The position numbers and the translations under genes are program-made. Source: Streptomyces sp. Edi4 (GTDB taxonomy: Bacteria; Actinomycetota; Actinomycetes; Streptomycetales; Streptomycetaceae). Taken from it: a stretch of 64,000 bases of DNA. The stretch lies in assembly GCF_040253615.1 (NCBI RefSeq), contig NZ_JBEJGY010000004.1:4650001-4714000 (forward strand), in the 5' to 3' direction. Shown here piece after piece: positions 17,170 to 25,610 of the stretch. How positions within the stretch are numbered: the first letter of the stretch is position 1; every line of letters starts with the position of its first letter. The notes beneath the pieces are model-generated. The model was not told the origin of the DNA and did no database searches. It saw only the letters and a list, made by a program, of their open reading frames with translations.

Positions 17170-18231
17170 ATGGGTCCCCATCCTGCGGTCGCAGCGATAC
17201 GCCTGGCGGTTCGCCGCGTACTCCACGACGTCCTGACCGAACACTCCCGCGACCACCACCCCATCACCCCGGCCGCGCGTGCGGGGGCTCCCGCCGAGCC
17301 CGCGCCGTTTTCCGCGCCCGAGCCCCTGGTGCTCGTGGCCTGCTCCGGCGGCGCCGACTCCATGGCGCTCGCCTCCGCCCTCGCCTTCGAGTCCCGCAAG
17401 CTCTCGCTGCGCGCCGGCGGCATCACCGTCGACCACGGCCTCCAGTACGGCTCGGACCTGCGCGCCGCCGAGGTCGTCTCCCGCATGACGGCCCTCGGCC
17501 TCGAGCCCGCCGAGGCGATCACCGTGCGGGTGGGCCGCGAGGGGGGCCCCGAGGCCGCCGCCAGGGACGCCCGCTACGCCGCCCTGGACGCCGCGGCCGA
17601 ACGCCACGGCGCCGCCGCGATCCTGCTCGGCCACACCCGCGACGACCAGGCAGAGACCGTACTGCTCGGCCTCGCCCGTGGCTCGGGCACGCGCTCCCTG
17701 TCCGGCATGGCCGCCGTCTCGGGGGCGGCGGGCCGCTACCGGCGCCCCTTCCTGGAGCTCGACCGCCAGACCGCCCGCAAGGCCTGCATGGTCCAGGCGC
17801 TGCCGGTCTGGGACGACCCGCACAACGCCGACCCCGCCTACACCCGCTCCCGGCTGCGCCAGGAGGGCCTGCCCGCCCTGGAGAAGGCGCTCGGCAAAGG
17901 CGTCGTCGAGGCGCTGGCCCGCACCGCCCAGCTCTCCCGTGACGACGCCGACGCCCTGGACGCCTGGGCCTTGGAGGCCGACGCGACCGTACGGGACGAC
18001 GCGGGACTCCTGGAGTGCGCGAAGCTCTTCGCGCTGCCGCCCGCCGTCCGGCGCCGCATCGTGCGCCGCGCGGTCATCGAGGCGGGCTCGCCCGCCGGTT
18101 CGCTCTTCGCCCGCCACGTGGAGGAGGTCGACCGGCTGATCACCAGCTGGCGCGGCCAACGGGCCATCAATCTCCCGGGCCGCGTCGTCGCGCGTCGGCA
18201 GGGTGGCAGACTGGTCATTCGGCAGAGCTGA
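17170..18231 (+). CDS. tilS: tRNA(Ile)-lysidine synthetase
   Basis: The product is 353 aa. It is an ATP-dependent ligase that attaches lysine to the wobble cytidine of the CAU-anticodon tRNA(Ile), making it read AUA codons. The PP-loop SGGADS is at 59-64, followed by ITVDHGLQYGSD and the LLGHTRDDQAETVLLGL region, then PVWDDPHNADPAYTRSRLR, which is diagnostic of TilS. The C-terminal domain is short, as in other actinobacteria. ATG 17170 has AAGG nine bases upstream. The tilS-hpt-ftsH order is widely conserved across bacteria, which supports the call. Confidence 0.95.
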   Translation: MGPHPAVAAIRLAVRRVLHDVLTEHSRDHHPITPAARAGAPAEPAPFSAPEPLVLVACSGGADSMALASALAFESRKLSLRAGGITVDHGLQYGSDLRAAEVVSRMTALGLEPAEAITVRVGREGGPEAAARDARYAALDAAAERHGAAAILLGHTRDDQAETVLLGLARGSGTRSLSGMAAVSGAAGRYRRPFLELDRQTARKACMVQALPVWDDPHNADPAYTRSRLRQEGLPALEKALGKGVVEALARTAQLSRDDADALDAWALEADATVRDDAGLLECAKLFALPPAVRRRIVRRAVIEAGSPAGSLFARHVEEVDRLITSWRGQRAINLPGRVVARRQGGRLVIRQS

Positions 18232-18291
18232 GCCCCCGCACGGAACTCGGCTCGCGCACGGACAACCGAACCCCCCAAGAAAGCGGCCCGG

Positions 18292-18846
18292 GTGAACGAG
18301 AAGGACATGGGCACCGACCTCCAGTCGGTGCTCATCACCAAGGAAGAGATCGACGCGAAGCTGGCGGAGCTGGCCGGGAAGATCGACGCGGAGTACGCGG
18401 GCAAGGACCTGCTCCTCGTCGGCGTCCTCAAGGGCGCCGTCATGGTCATGGCGGATCTGGCCCGCGCGCTGTCCACCCCGGTCACCATGGACTGGATGGC
18501 CGTCTCCTCGTACGGTGCGGGCACCCAGTCCTCCGGCGTCGTGCGGATCCTCAAGGACCTCGACACCGACATCAAGGGCAAGCACGTCCTGATCGTCGAG
18601 GACATCATCGACTCGGGCCTGACCCTGTCCTGGCTCCTGTCCAACCTCGGATCGCGCGAGCCCGCCTCCCTCGAGGTGTGCACGCTGCTCCGTAAGCCGG
18701 ATGCCGCAAAGGTCGCGATCGACGTGAAGTGGATCGGCTTCGACATTCCGAATGAATTCGTCGTGGGCTACGGCCTCGACTACGCCGAGAAGTACCGCAA
18801 TCTCCCCTTTGTCGGGACGCTCGCCCCGCACGTGTACGGCGGCTGA
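18292..18846 (+). CDS. hpt: Hypoxanthine phosphoribosyltransferase
   Basis: The product is 184 aa. It salvages hypoxanthine/guanine with PRPP to IMP/GMP. The PRPP-binding loop is VLIVEDIIDSGLTL (about 99-112), and the N-terminal LLVGVLKGAVMVMADLAR and the C-terminal GLDYAEKYRNLPFVG are typical. The GTG at 18292 is used; an ATG five codons later is possible. It follows tilS by 60 bases and probably shares its transcript. Confidence 0.95.
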   Translation: MNEKDMGTDLQSVLITKEEIDAKLAELAGKIDAEYAGKDLLLVGVLKGAVMVMADLARALSTPVTMDWMAVSSYGAGTQSSGVVRILKDLDTDIKGKHVLIVEDIIDSGLTLSWLLSNLGSREPASLEVCTLLRKPDAAKVAIDVKWIGFDIPNEFVVGYGLDYAEKYRNLPFVGTLAPHVYGG

Positions 18847-18980
18847 CACAACCCGCTCCGTTTCGGGGAACCACAGCCCGCCTCGCGCCGTTGGAGCATG
18901 GGAGGGGCCCTTTGTCAGCCGTACCGTGCGACCACGGGTGACAATGCTGGGGTACCGTCCGAAGAACAGTCTTTACGCAG

Positions 18981-19059
18981 AGTCTTAGTCAGCCTTACTC
19001 AGTCATAGTCACAGCAGCATTTACCTACGGGCAGGAGGGACGGGGCGTTCTCGCTCCGT
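18981..19059 (+). promoter_or_regulatory. ftsH leader: AGTC repeats, distant Shine-Dalgarno and hairpin
   Basis: AGTC-N2-AGTC occurs at 18981-18990 and again exactly 20 bases on at 19001-19010. The strong Shine-Dalgarno AGGAGGG (19033-19039) is 24 bases from the ftsH ATG, too far to work directly. The intervening bases 19040-19059 form an 8-bp hairpin, ACGGGGCG with CGCTCCGT around loop TTCT with one G-U pair. Folding it would leave only four bases between hairpin and ATG. The role of the AGTC repeats is unknown. Confidence 0.5.
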
Positions 19060-19063
19060 ATGG

Positions 19064-21091
19064 ATGGACGTGAAGCGATACTTCCGTGGGCCGGTCATGT
19101 GGATCGTGCTGGCCGTCCTCGCCGTGGTCGTGCTGATGCAGGTCGTCGGCTCGGGTGGCGGCTACAAGACGGTCGACACATCCGATGTCGTTCAGGCGAT
19201 CAGCAACAAGCAGGTCGAACAGGCCAAGATCACCACAGGTGACAGTCAGGTCATCAAGATCGACCTGAAGAGCGGCCAGAAGGTCAAGGGCAGCAGCAAG
19301 GTCCAGGCGAACTACATCGGGGACATTCAGGCGAGCTCGCTGGCCGACCAGCTCCAGGGCAGCGTCAAGGCCGGTGACATCCCCAAGGGCTACACCGTCT
19401 CGCCCGACAAGCAGAACGCCTTCGTCGGGATCCTGCTCTCGCTGCTCCCCTTCGTCCTCATCGTCGTGGTCTTCCTGTTCCTGATGAACCAGATGCAGGG
19501 CGGCGGCTCCCGAGTCATGAACTTCGGGAAGTCCAAGGCCAAGCTCATCACCAAGGACACCCCGAAGACGACTTTCGCCGACGTGGCGGGGTCCGACGAG
19601 GCGGTGGAGGAGCTCCACGAGATCAAGGAGTTCCTCCAGGAGCCGGCGAAGTTCCAGGCCGTCGGCGCCAAGATCCCCAAGGGCGTACTGCTGTACGGCC
19701 CGCCCGGCACGGGCAAGACGCTCCTCGCGCGCGCCGTCGCGGGTGAGGCCGGCGTCCCGTTCTACTCGATCTCCGGTTCCGACTTCGTCGAGATGTTCGT
19801 CGGTGTCGGCGCCTCCCGGGTCCGCGACCTCTTCGAGCAGGCCAAGGCGAACGCCCCGGCGATCGTCTTCGTCGACGAGATCGACGCCGTGGGACGCCAC
19901 CGCGGCGCGGGCCTCGGCGGCGGTCACGACGAGCGCGAGCAGACCCTCAACCAGCTGCTCGTCGAGATGGACGGCTTCGACGTGAAGGGCGGCGTCATCC
20001 TGATCGCCGCCACCAACCGGCCCGACATCCTCGACCCTGCGCTGCTGCGCCCCGGCCGCTTCGACCGCCAGATCGCGGTCGACCGCCCGGACATGCAGGG
20101 CCGTCTGGAGATCCTGAAGGTCCACCAGAAGGGCAAGCCGGTCGCCCCGGACGTCGACCTGTCGGCCGTCGCGCGGCGCACGCCGGGCTTCACCGGCGCG
20201 GACCTGGCGAACGTGCTGAACGAGGCGGCGCTCCTGACCGCGCGCAGCGACCGCAAGCTGGTCGACAACAACGCGCTCGACGAGGCGATCGACCGCGTGG
20301 TGGCGGGTCCGCAGAAGCGCACGCGGATCATGTCCGAGAAGGAAAAGAAGATCACCGCGTACCACGAGGGCGGTCATGCCCTGGTCGCCGCGGCCTCCCC
20401 CAACTCGGACCCGGTCCACAAGATCACGATCCTGTCGCGCGGCCGGGCCCTGGGCTACACCATGGTCCTGCCCGACGAGGACAAGTACTCGACCACGCGC
20501 AACGAAATGCTCGACCAGCTGGCGTACATGCTGGGCGGGCGCGCGGCCGAGGAGCTGGTCTTCCACGACCCGACGACGGGCGCGGCCAACGACATCGAGA
20601 AGGCCACGGCCACCGCTCGCGCGATGGTCACGCAGTACGGCATGACCGAGCGTCTTGGCGCGATCAAGTTCGGCGGCGACAACACCGAGCCGTTCCTCGG
20701 CCGTGAGATGGCGCACCAGCGCGACTACTCGGAAGAGGTCGCGGCGCTCGTCGACGAAGAGGTCAAGAAGCTCATCGAGACGGCGCACAACGAGGCCTGG
20801 GAGATCCTGGTCGAGAACCGCGACATCCTCGACAAGCTGGTTCTGGAGCTCCTGGAGAAGGAGACCCTGAGCAAGGAGCAGATCGCCGAGGTCTTCTCCG
20901 GCATCGTCAAGCGCCCGGCCCGTCCGGCCTGGACCGGCTCCTCGCGGCGTACGCCGTCGACGAGGCCGCCGGTGCTCTCGCCCAAGGAGCTGGCCCTGAC
21001 CAACGGTGCCACCACGAGCGCCAACGGCTCGGCGCCTCTGGAGACCCCCACGGAGGCCCTGCCGGCCCCCGAGGACCGTCCGGAGGCCTGA
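19064..21091 (+). CDS. ftsH: ATP-dependent zinc metalloprotease FtsH
   Basis: The product is 675 aa. It is a membrane-bound hexameric AAA+ protease that degrades misassembled membrane proteins and some regulators. Two transmembrane helices (about 11-28 and 119-141) flank an extracytoplasmic FtsH_ext domain. The AAA module has Walker A GPPGTGKT (212-219), Walker B IVFVDEIDA and the second region of homology around AATNRPDILDPALLRPGRFDR. The protease zinc site is HEGGH at 434-438. The C-terminus is a proline/alanine-rich tail ending around residue 675. The start codon is ATG 19064 with no adjacent Shine-Dalgarno; see the leader feature. A terminator follows. Confidence 0.97.
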   Translation: MDVKRYFRGPVMWIVLAVLAVVVLMQVVGSGGGYKTVDTSDVVQAISNKQVEQAKITTGDSQVIKIDLKSGQKVKGSSKVQANYIGDIQASSLADQLQGSVKAGDIPKGYTVSPDKQNAFVGILLSLLPFVLIVVVFLFLMNQMQGGGSRVMNFGKSKAKLITKDTPKTTFADVAGSDEAVEELHEIKEFLQEPAKFQAVGAKIPKGVLLYGPPGTGKTLLARAVAGEAGVPFYSISGSDFVEMFVGVGASRVRDLFEQAKANAPAIVFVDEIDAVGRHRGAGLGGGHDEREQTLNQLLVEMDGFDVKGGVILIAATNRPDILDPALLRPGRFDRQIAVDRPDMQGRLEILKVHQKGKPVAPDVDLSAVARRTPGFTGADLANVLNEAALLTARSDRKLVDNNALDEAIDRVVAGPQKRTRIMSEKEKKITAYHEGGHALVAAASPNSDPVHKITILSRGRALGYTMVLPDEDKYSTTRNEMLDQLAYMLGGRAAEELVFHDPTTGAANDIEKATATARAMVTQYGMTERLGAIKFGGDNTEPFLGREMAHQRDYSEEVAALVDEEVKKLIETAHNEAWEILVENRDILDKLVLELLEKETLSKEQIAEVFSGIVKRPARPAWTGSSRRTPSTRPPVLSPKELALTNGATTSANGSAPLETPTEALPAPEDRPEA

Positions 21092-21126
21092 GCCCGAGGG
21101 TTCCTCGACGGACCCGGAATGCAGGT

Positions 21127-21159
21127 CGCGCCCCCCAGGTTTTAGCCTGTGGGGGCGCG
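21127..21159 (+). terminator. Terminator between ftsH and folE
   Basis: Arms CGCGCCCCC-CAGG and CCTG-TGGGGGCGCG pair around TTTTAG with one bulged base, and a short T run (GTTTT) follows. It lies 35 bases after the ftsH stop, so folE probably has its own promoter or depends on read-through. Confidence 0.7.
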
Positions 21160-21216
21160 GGTGTTTTCCGGCCACGCGCCACCCGCCCTGAACGACAGTC
21201 GAGGAACGAGGCACAG

Positions 21217-21822
21217 ATGACCGACCCGGTGACGCTGGACGGCGAGGCCAAGATCGGCGATTTCGACGAGCAGCGGGCCGAGAACGCCGTGCGCGAACTC
21301 CTCATAGCGGTCGGCGAGGACCCGGACCGCGAGGGCCTTCGCGAGACGCCGGCGCGGGTGGCACGGGCGTACAAGGAGATCCTGGCGGGTCTGCGGCAGG
21401 AGCCCGAGGACGTTCTGACGACGACGTTCGATCTGGGGCACGACGAGATGGTCCTGGTGAAGGACATCGAGATCGTCTCGGTATGTGAACATCACCTTCT
21501 CCCGTTCCACGGAGTGGCCCACGTCGGCTACATCCCGGCCGAGTCCGGCAAGATCACCGGTCTGTCGAAGCTGGCCCGGCTGGTGGACGTCTACGCCCGC
21601 AGGCCCCAGGTGCAGGAGCGCCTGACCACGCAGGTCGCCGACTCGCTGATGCGGATCCTCGACGCGCGTGGCGCGATCGTGGTGATCGAGGCCGAGCACA
21701 TGTGCATGTCCGTACGCGGCATCCGCAAGCCGGGCGCGAAGACCATGACGTCTGCGGTGCGCGGGCAGCTGCGCGACCCGGCGACGCGCAGCGAGGCGAT
21801 GAGCCTGATCATGGCCCGCTGA
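21217..21822 (+). CDS. folE: GTP cyclohydrolase I
   Basis: The product is 201 aa. It converts GTP to 7,8-dihydroneopterin triphosphate, the first step of folate synthesis. The zinc-binding cysteine/histidine cluster is in SVCEHHLLPFHGVAHVGYIP, the third ligand in EAEHMCMSVRG, and the dimer/pentamer signature is TGLSKLARLVDVYARRPQVQERLT. The ATG has GAGGAACGAGG upstream. It converges with the folP-folB-folK run on the other strand, so all early pterin genes lie within 4 kb but in two transcription units. Confidence 0.97.
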   Translation: MTDPVTLDGEAKIGDFDEQRAENAVRELLIAVGEDPDREGLRETPARVARAYKEILAGLRQEPEDVLTTTFDLGHDEMVLVKDIEIVSVCEHHLLPFHGVAHVGYIPAESGKITGLSKLARLVDVYARRPQVQERLTTQVADSLMRILDARGAIVVIEAEHMCMSVRGIRKPGAKTMTSAVRGQLRDPATRSEAMSLIMAR

Positions 21823-21893
21823 GGCGGCCCAACTCCCCTGGGCGGCCTGTCGGTTGACCGCAGGCCGTGGCAGGGGGCGGCCGCACCCCGGGG

Positions 21894-22373
21894 TCAGGTG
21901 GCGGGGGCCTTGGTGTCGTCCTCGTCGTCGGGCAGCTTGCACACGCGCTCGAGGAAGAACGCCGCGGCCACCACGGCGATGCCGGCCAGGACCGAGAACC
22001 CGGCGTAGATCGCCTGGTCGCGGCGGGACGGCACGTCGAGATAGCTCAGGAGATAGACGCCGGTCCCGCCGTACATCCCGCACACCAGGGCCGCCACCAG
22101 GGCGCTCGCCTGGCCGAAGACCACCGCGCGCGCGGCCATCAGGGGCTCGACGCCCTTGGCGCCCGGCCGGCGCTCGCGCTGGGCGCGCAGCCGGGAGCGG
22201 ATGGACAGGGCGGTCGCCAGCAGGATCGCGGCGATCACGGCGAGGACGATGGGCGCGGCGATCGGGACGCTCGGCAGGGTGGCGACCGAGTCCCACAGCC
22301 GGGCGCCGGCCCAGGAGAGCACTCCGGCGATGACGAACAGTCCGGCCAGTACGCCAAGCCGCAGTTGCTTCAC
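21894..22373 (-). CDS. DUF3180 membrane protein
   Basis: The product is 159 aa with four predicted transmembrane helices (about 5-25, 38-58, 84-105 and 122-142) and a charged C-terminal tail (LPDDEDDTKAPAT). This is the DUF3180 family, an actinobacterial integral membrane protein found beside folK. It starts at GTG 22373 with GAAGGG nine bases upstream. It is the last gene of the folP-to-folK run, 127 bases after folK. Its function is unknown, and the conserved neighbourhood alone does not show a folate role. Confidence 0.82.
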   Translation of the reverse strand: MKQLRLGVLAGLFVIAGVLSWAGARLWDSVATLPSVPIAAPIVLAVIAAILLATALSIRSRLRAQRERRPGAKGVEPLMAARAVVFGQASALVAALVCGMYGGTGVYLLSYLDVPSRRDQAIYAGFSVLAGIAVVAAAFFLERVCKLPDDEDDTKAPAT

Positions 22374-22500
22374 GGAGTAGTGCCCTTCGCGTCTCTCGGT
22401 GGTCTTGTCGAGGCCGGTGCGCCGTCGAGGCCCCGGGGACGCGGGGGCGGCCCCACGTCCCGCCGCGCCCTGGGGTGGCCGGCCTTCGGAAGCGTAACGA

Positions 22501-23115
22501 CTACTCGGGCAGACGAAGTTCCAGGTCGGCGCGTGGCAGTACGCCTTCGTGGCCGACGCCGTTCAGGAGATCGGCCACCGGGCCCCGGCCGGGCAGCTGC
22601 GCCTCGGGCTCCACGTCGTGCCAGGGGGCGAGCACGAAGGCCCGCTGGTGGGCGCGCGGGTGGGGGAGCGTCAGGAGCGGGTCGTCGGAGACGATGTCGG
22701 CGTAGGCCACGATGTCCACGTCGATGGTGCGCGGGCCCCAGCGCTCGTCGCGGACCCGGTCGAAGGCCTCCTCGATGGCGTGGCCGCGCTCCAGGAGCGA
22801 GGCCGGGGGCAGAGTGGTCTTCACGACGACGACCGCGTTGAAGTACGAGGGCTGGGAGCCGGGATCGACGCCCCAGGGCTCGGTCTCGTACACCCGTGAC
22901 ACCGCTTTGACGCGCAGACCCGGCGTGTCCTCCAGCGCGTCGATGGCGCCCTGCAACGTCTCCAGGCGGTTGCCCAGGTTCGAGCCGAGGGCGATGACCG
23001 CGCGGCGCGGGTTGGACAGCGTCACATCGGCCGCGTCGACCTGCTCGACCACGGAGGCGGGCACGGGCTGTACGGTCGGGTCGCTCTGGGCGGCCCCTTG
23101 CGAATACACGCTCAT
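22501..23115 (-). CDS. folK: 2-amino-4-hydroxy-6-hydroxymethyldihydropteridine diphosphokinase
   Basis: The product is 204 aa. It transfers pyrophosphate from ATP to 6-hydroxymethyl-dihydropterin. The HPPK domain starts about residue 38 (AVIALGSNLGNRLETLQGAI) and includes the signature RWGPRTIDVDIVAY and the closing LPHPRAHQRAFVLAPW. The roughly 37-residue N-terminal extension is low-complexity and actinobacterial in style. Its ATG overlaps the folB stop in an ATGA arrangement, indicating translational coupling. Confidence 0.95.
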   Translation of the reverse strand: MSVYSQGAAQSDPTVQPVPASVVEQVDAADVTLSNPRRAVIALGSNLGNRLETLQGAIDALEDTPGLRVKAVSRVYETEPWGVDPGSQPSYFNAVVVVKTTLPPASLLERGHAIEEAFDRVRDERWGPRTIDVDIVAYADIVSDDPLLTLPHPRAHQRAFVLAPWHDVEPEAQLPGRGPVADLLNGVGHEGVLPRADLELRLPE

Positions 23116-23471
23116 CCTCGGCTCCGGGTGATGGTGATGGTCACGTCGTCGAACGGGACGGTGATCGGCGCGTCGGGCTTGTGGACGACCACCTCAACTT
23201 CCTGGACGCCTTCGTGCTTGAGGCACTGCTGGGCGATCCGCTCCGCCAGCGTCTCGATCAGATCGACGGGCTCGCCCTGGACGACGTCGACCACTTCCTC
23301 GGCCACCACGCCGTAGTGCACGGTCTTCGCCAGGTCGTCGTCGGCCGCCGCGGGGCGGGTGTCGAGGCCGAGCACCAGGTCCACGATGAAGGTCTGGCCC
23401 TCCTCGCGCTCCCGGGGGAAGACGCCATGGTGCCCACGGGCCTTGAGGCCGCGCAGCGCGACACGATCCAC
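23112..23471 (-). CDS. folB: Dihydroneopterin aldolase
   Basis: The product is 119 aa. It cleaves dihydroneopterin to 6-hydroxymethyl-dihydropterin and glycolaldehyde. Motifs seen are LRGLKARGHHGVFPREREEGQTFIVD, with the substrate-binding region, and the C-terminal VHKPDAPITVPFDDVTITITR, in which the lysine of HKPDAP is the catalytic residue. GTG 23471 is chosen over GTG 23480 because AGGAG then lies eight bases upstream, while at 23480 it would abut the codon. The gene is coupled to folK by a 4-base overlap. A gap of 196 bases without an evident gene separates it from the NTF2-like gene upstream. Confidence 0.95.
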   Translation of the reverse strand: MDRVALRGLKARGHHGVFPREREEGQTFIVDLVLGLDTRPAAADDDLAKTVHYGVVAEEVVDVVQGEPVDLIETLAERIAQQCLKHEGVQEVEVVVHKPDAPITVPFDDVTITITRSRG

Positions 23472-23667
23472 GCGAATCACTCCTGCTGTCGTTGGTCAGA
23501 CGGACATGCGGCCGCGTGCGGGCGGCACGTGCCCGCCATCGAATCTACCCGCGGGCACTGACAGTGCTCGCCCATGGGGGCTATGGACAGATCCTGACAG
23601 GCCTGGTAGCCGCCCCTACCCGATGGCTTCGCGTTCAACCCTCGAAACCCCCCGAACGTGCCCGGTT

Positions 23668-24135
23668 TCAGCCCTCGTCCGGTTCCGGCTCCTCGCCACC
23701 CGATTCGGAGAGCACCGGCGAGCCGTGGTGGGACCACAGCCGCCAGCCATCGGATGTGCGGCGGAACACATTGGTGGCGACCACGAGCTGGCCCACCAGC
23801 GGCCCCAGTTCGCCGCTCTCCTCGGCGGGGCCGCCGCTGAGGATGTTCTCGGTGCAGGTCACCAGCGCGGTGTCGCCCAGGATGACGACCTTCACGTCGG
23901 TCAGGAAGAACTGGATGTACTCCGTGTTCGCCATGATCAGCGCGTACGAGCGCAGTACCTCGCCGCGCCCGGAGAGCACGGGCCAGCCCGGGTGGACGCA
24001 GGAGATCCCGGTGTCGCCGGCCTCGGTGGCGTCGAGCCAGAGGTCGGACAGCTCGTCGAAGTCGCCCCGCTCCAGGGTCTCGTAGAACGCGGTGTTGGCG
24101 CGCTCGACCGCTTCGCTCTCGGCGTGCGGGCTCAC
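23668..24135 (-). CDS. NTF2/SnoaL-like protein in the folate operon
   Basis: The product is 155 aa with the cone-shaped NTF2-like fold of the DUF4440/SnoaL_3 group: VERANTAFYETLERGDFDELSDLWL, CVHPGWPVLSGRGEVLRSYALIM and the final RRTSDGWRLWSHHGSPV. The GTG start overlaps the folP stop (GTGA), so it is translationally coupled to folP. Family members range from enzymes to binding proteins and no folate function is established. A role protecting or isomerising a pterin intermediate would be speculation. Coupling and conserved position are what is seen. Confidence 0.85.
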   Translation of the reverse strand: MSPHAESEAVERANTAFYETLERGDFDELSDLWLDATEAGDTGISCVHPGWPVLSGRGEVLRSYALIMANTEYIQFFLTDVKVVILGDTALVTCTENILSGGPAEESGELGPLVGQLVVATNVFRRTSDGWRLWSHHGSPVLSESGGEEPEPDEG

Positions 24136-25004
24136 CGGGCTCCCTCTACGGCGCGCGCCACGCGGACGGCGTCGGCGGTGGCCCGCACCTCGTGGACGCG
24201 TACCGCCCAGGCGCCCTCGTGGGCGGCTATGGCGGAGACGGCGGCGGTGGCGGCGTCGCGTTCGCGGGCGGGTGGCGGTGCGCCCTCGTCGCCGGCCAGG
24301 ACGCGGCCGAGGAACCGCTTGCGGGACGCGGCGACCAGGACGGGGTGGCCGAGCGCGCGCAGCTCGGCGAGGTGGGCGACCAGCGCGAGGTCGTGGCCGG
24401 CCTGCTTGGCGAAGCCGAGGCCGGGGTCGACGACCAGGCGCCCGGGGGCGATGCCGCCCTCGACGACGGCCTCCAGGCGCGCGCGGAGTTCCGCGACGAC
24501 CTCGGCCACCACGTCCCCGTACACCGCGCGGCTGTTCATGTCGTGGCTGAAACCGCGCCAGTGCATGACGACGAAGGGGGCGCCGGTGGCGGCGACGGCG
24601 GGGATCATCGCGGGGTCGGCGAGGCCGCCGCTGACGTCGTTGACCAGGACCGCGCCCGCCGCTACCGCCTGTTCGGCGACGCGGGCGCGCATGGTGTCGA
24701 CGGAGACGGTGACGCCTTCGGAGACCAGGCCCCGCACGACGGGCAGGACCCGGCGCAGCTCCTCGTCCTCGTCCACCCGGGAGGCGCCGGGGCGGGTGGA
24801 CTCCCCGCCGACGTCCACGAGGTCGGCCCCTTCGGTGACGAGGTCGAGGCCGTGCTTGACGGCGATCGAGGTGTCGAACCACCGGCCGCCGTCGGAGAAG
24901 GAGTCGGGCGTCACATTGACCACGCCCATGACCGCGCAGCGGTCCCACTCGGGCAGGCCTTCGACTGCCCCCCGTCCGGCCGGCCGTCCGTTCAACGTAC
25001 GCAT
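24132..25004 (-). CDS. folP: Dihydropteroate synthase
   Basis: The product is 290 aa. It condenses p-aminobenzoate with 6-hydroxymethyl-dihydropterin pyrophosphate and is the sulfonamide target. Visible motifs are MGVVNVTPDSFSDGGRW, LVDVGGESTRPGA, VLVNDVSGG, VVDPGLGFAKQAGHDLALVAHL and ASRKRFLGR, which are all the conserved loops of DHPS. It starts at ATG 25004 and leads the folP-NTF2-folB-folK-DUF3180 run. The MarR gene ends 16 bases upstream on the same strand, so the two may be partly co-transcribed. Confidence 0.96.
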   Translation of the reverse strand: MRTLNGRPAGRGAVEGLPEWDRCAVMGVVNVTPDSFSDGGRWFDTSIAVKHGLDLVTEGADLVDVGGESTRPGASRVDEDEELRRVLPVVRGLVSEGVTVSVDTMRARVAEQAVAAGAVLVNDVSGGLADPAMIPAVAATGAPFVVMHWRGFSHDMNSRAVYGDVVAEVVAELRARLEAVVEGGIAPGRLVVDPGLGFAKQAGHDLALVAHLAELRALGHPVLVAASRKRFLGRVLAGDEGAPPPARERDAATAAVSAIAAHEGAWAVRVHEVRATADAVRVARAVEGAR

Positions 25005-25020
25005 GCGTCAAGCGTAGGCG

Positions 25021-25488
25021 TCAGGCGGGGGTTCCCGGACCATGCCCGGGGGCGGGGAAGAGGCGCTGGAGGAGATCGTGCAGGGCCACGCGGTCGGCGT
25101 CGGGCAGCGAGTCGAGCGCGGCGTGGGTGGCGAGCATGCCGGTCCTGACCGTCTCCACGGTGCGCGTGCCCTCCTCGGTGAGGACGACGTTCTTGACGCG
25201 GCGGTCGGTGGGGCTCGGCTCGCGGCGCACCAGGGCGCGGGCCTCCAGGCGGTCGACGATCCCGGTGACGTTGGAGGCGTCGCAGTGCAGGGTCGTGGCC
25301 AGGGAGCGCATGGAGGCGGGGCCCCGGCGCAGCACGGTGAGGGTCTTGGCCTGGCTGGAGGTGAGGCCCTCGTCGGCGGCCGCCGAGGTGAAGTCGCCGT
25401 AGAAGCCGGCCAGTGCGTCCCAGATGGCGTCCATGAGCGTGAGGTTGCCGGCGGCGGGGCGGCTGGTTCCAGGGGGCATGGCGTCCAC
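25021..25488 (-). CDS. MarR-family regulator
   Basis: The product is 155 aa with a winged-helix MarR domain: LTSSQAKTLTVLRRGPASMRSLATTLHCDASNVTGIVDRLEARALVRREPSPTDRRVKNVVLTEEG. The DRR wing motif is intact. It is divergent from a DHA2-type efflux gene, with two matching palindromes between them, which is the classic arrangement of an autoregulated repressor controlling a drug pump. The GTG at 25488 is used; an ATG three codons in is the alternative. Confidence 0.92.
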   Translation of the reverse strand: MDAMPPGTSRPAAGNLTLMDAIWDALAGFYGDFTSAAADEGLTSSQAKTLTVLRRGPASMRSLATTLHCDASNVTGIVDRLEARALVRREPSPTDRRVKNVVLTEEGTRTVETVRTGMLATHAALDSLPDADRVALHDLLQRLFPAPGHGPGTPA

Positions 25489-25511
25489 TGTAACCCCCGG
25501 TCCGGCCGAAA

Positions 25512-25567
25512 CTTGACTACCTCAACCTTTGAGCTTTACCTTCATTAAGTTGCTTGAGGTAATCAAG
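25512..25567. promoter_or_regulatory. Two MarR-type operators between marR and MFS genes
   Basis: Two 15-base palindromes of the form CTTGA-N5-TCAAG lie 41 bases apart: CTTGACTACCTCAAC at 25512-25526 (one mismatch) and CTTGAGGTAATCAAG at 25553-25567 (perfect). The outer sequences also form a larger inverted pair, CTTGACTACCTCAA facing TTGAGGTAATCAAG. An extra dyad CTCAA-CCT-TTGAG overlaps at 25521-25533. The spacing is about four helical turns, consistent with dimers bound on one face. The MarR protein is the inferred binder. Confidence 0.72.
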
Positions 25568-25610
25568 CTTCGCTCTGCTCAAGTACCTCTCCAGCCGTAC
25601 GGAAGAAACA

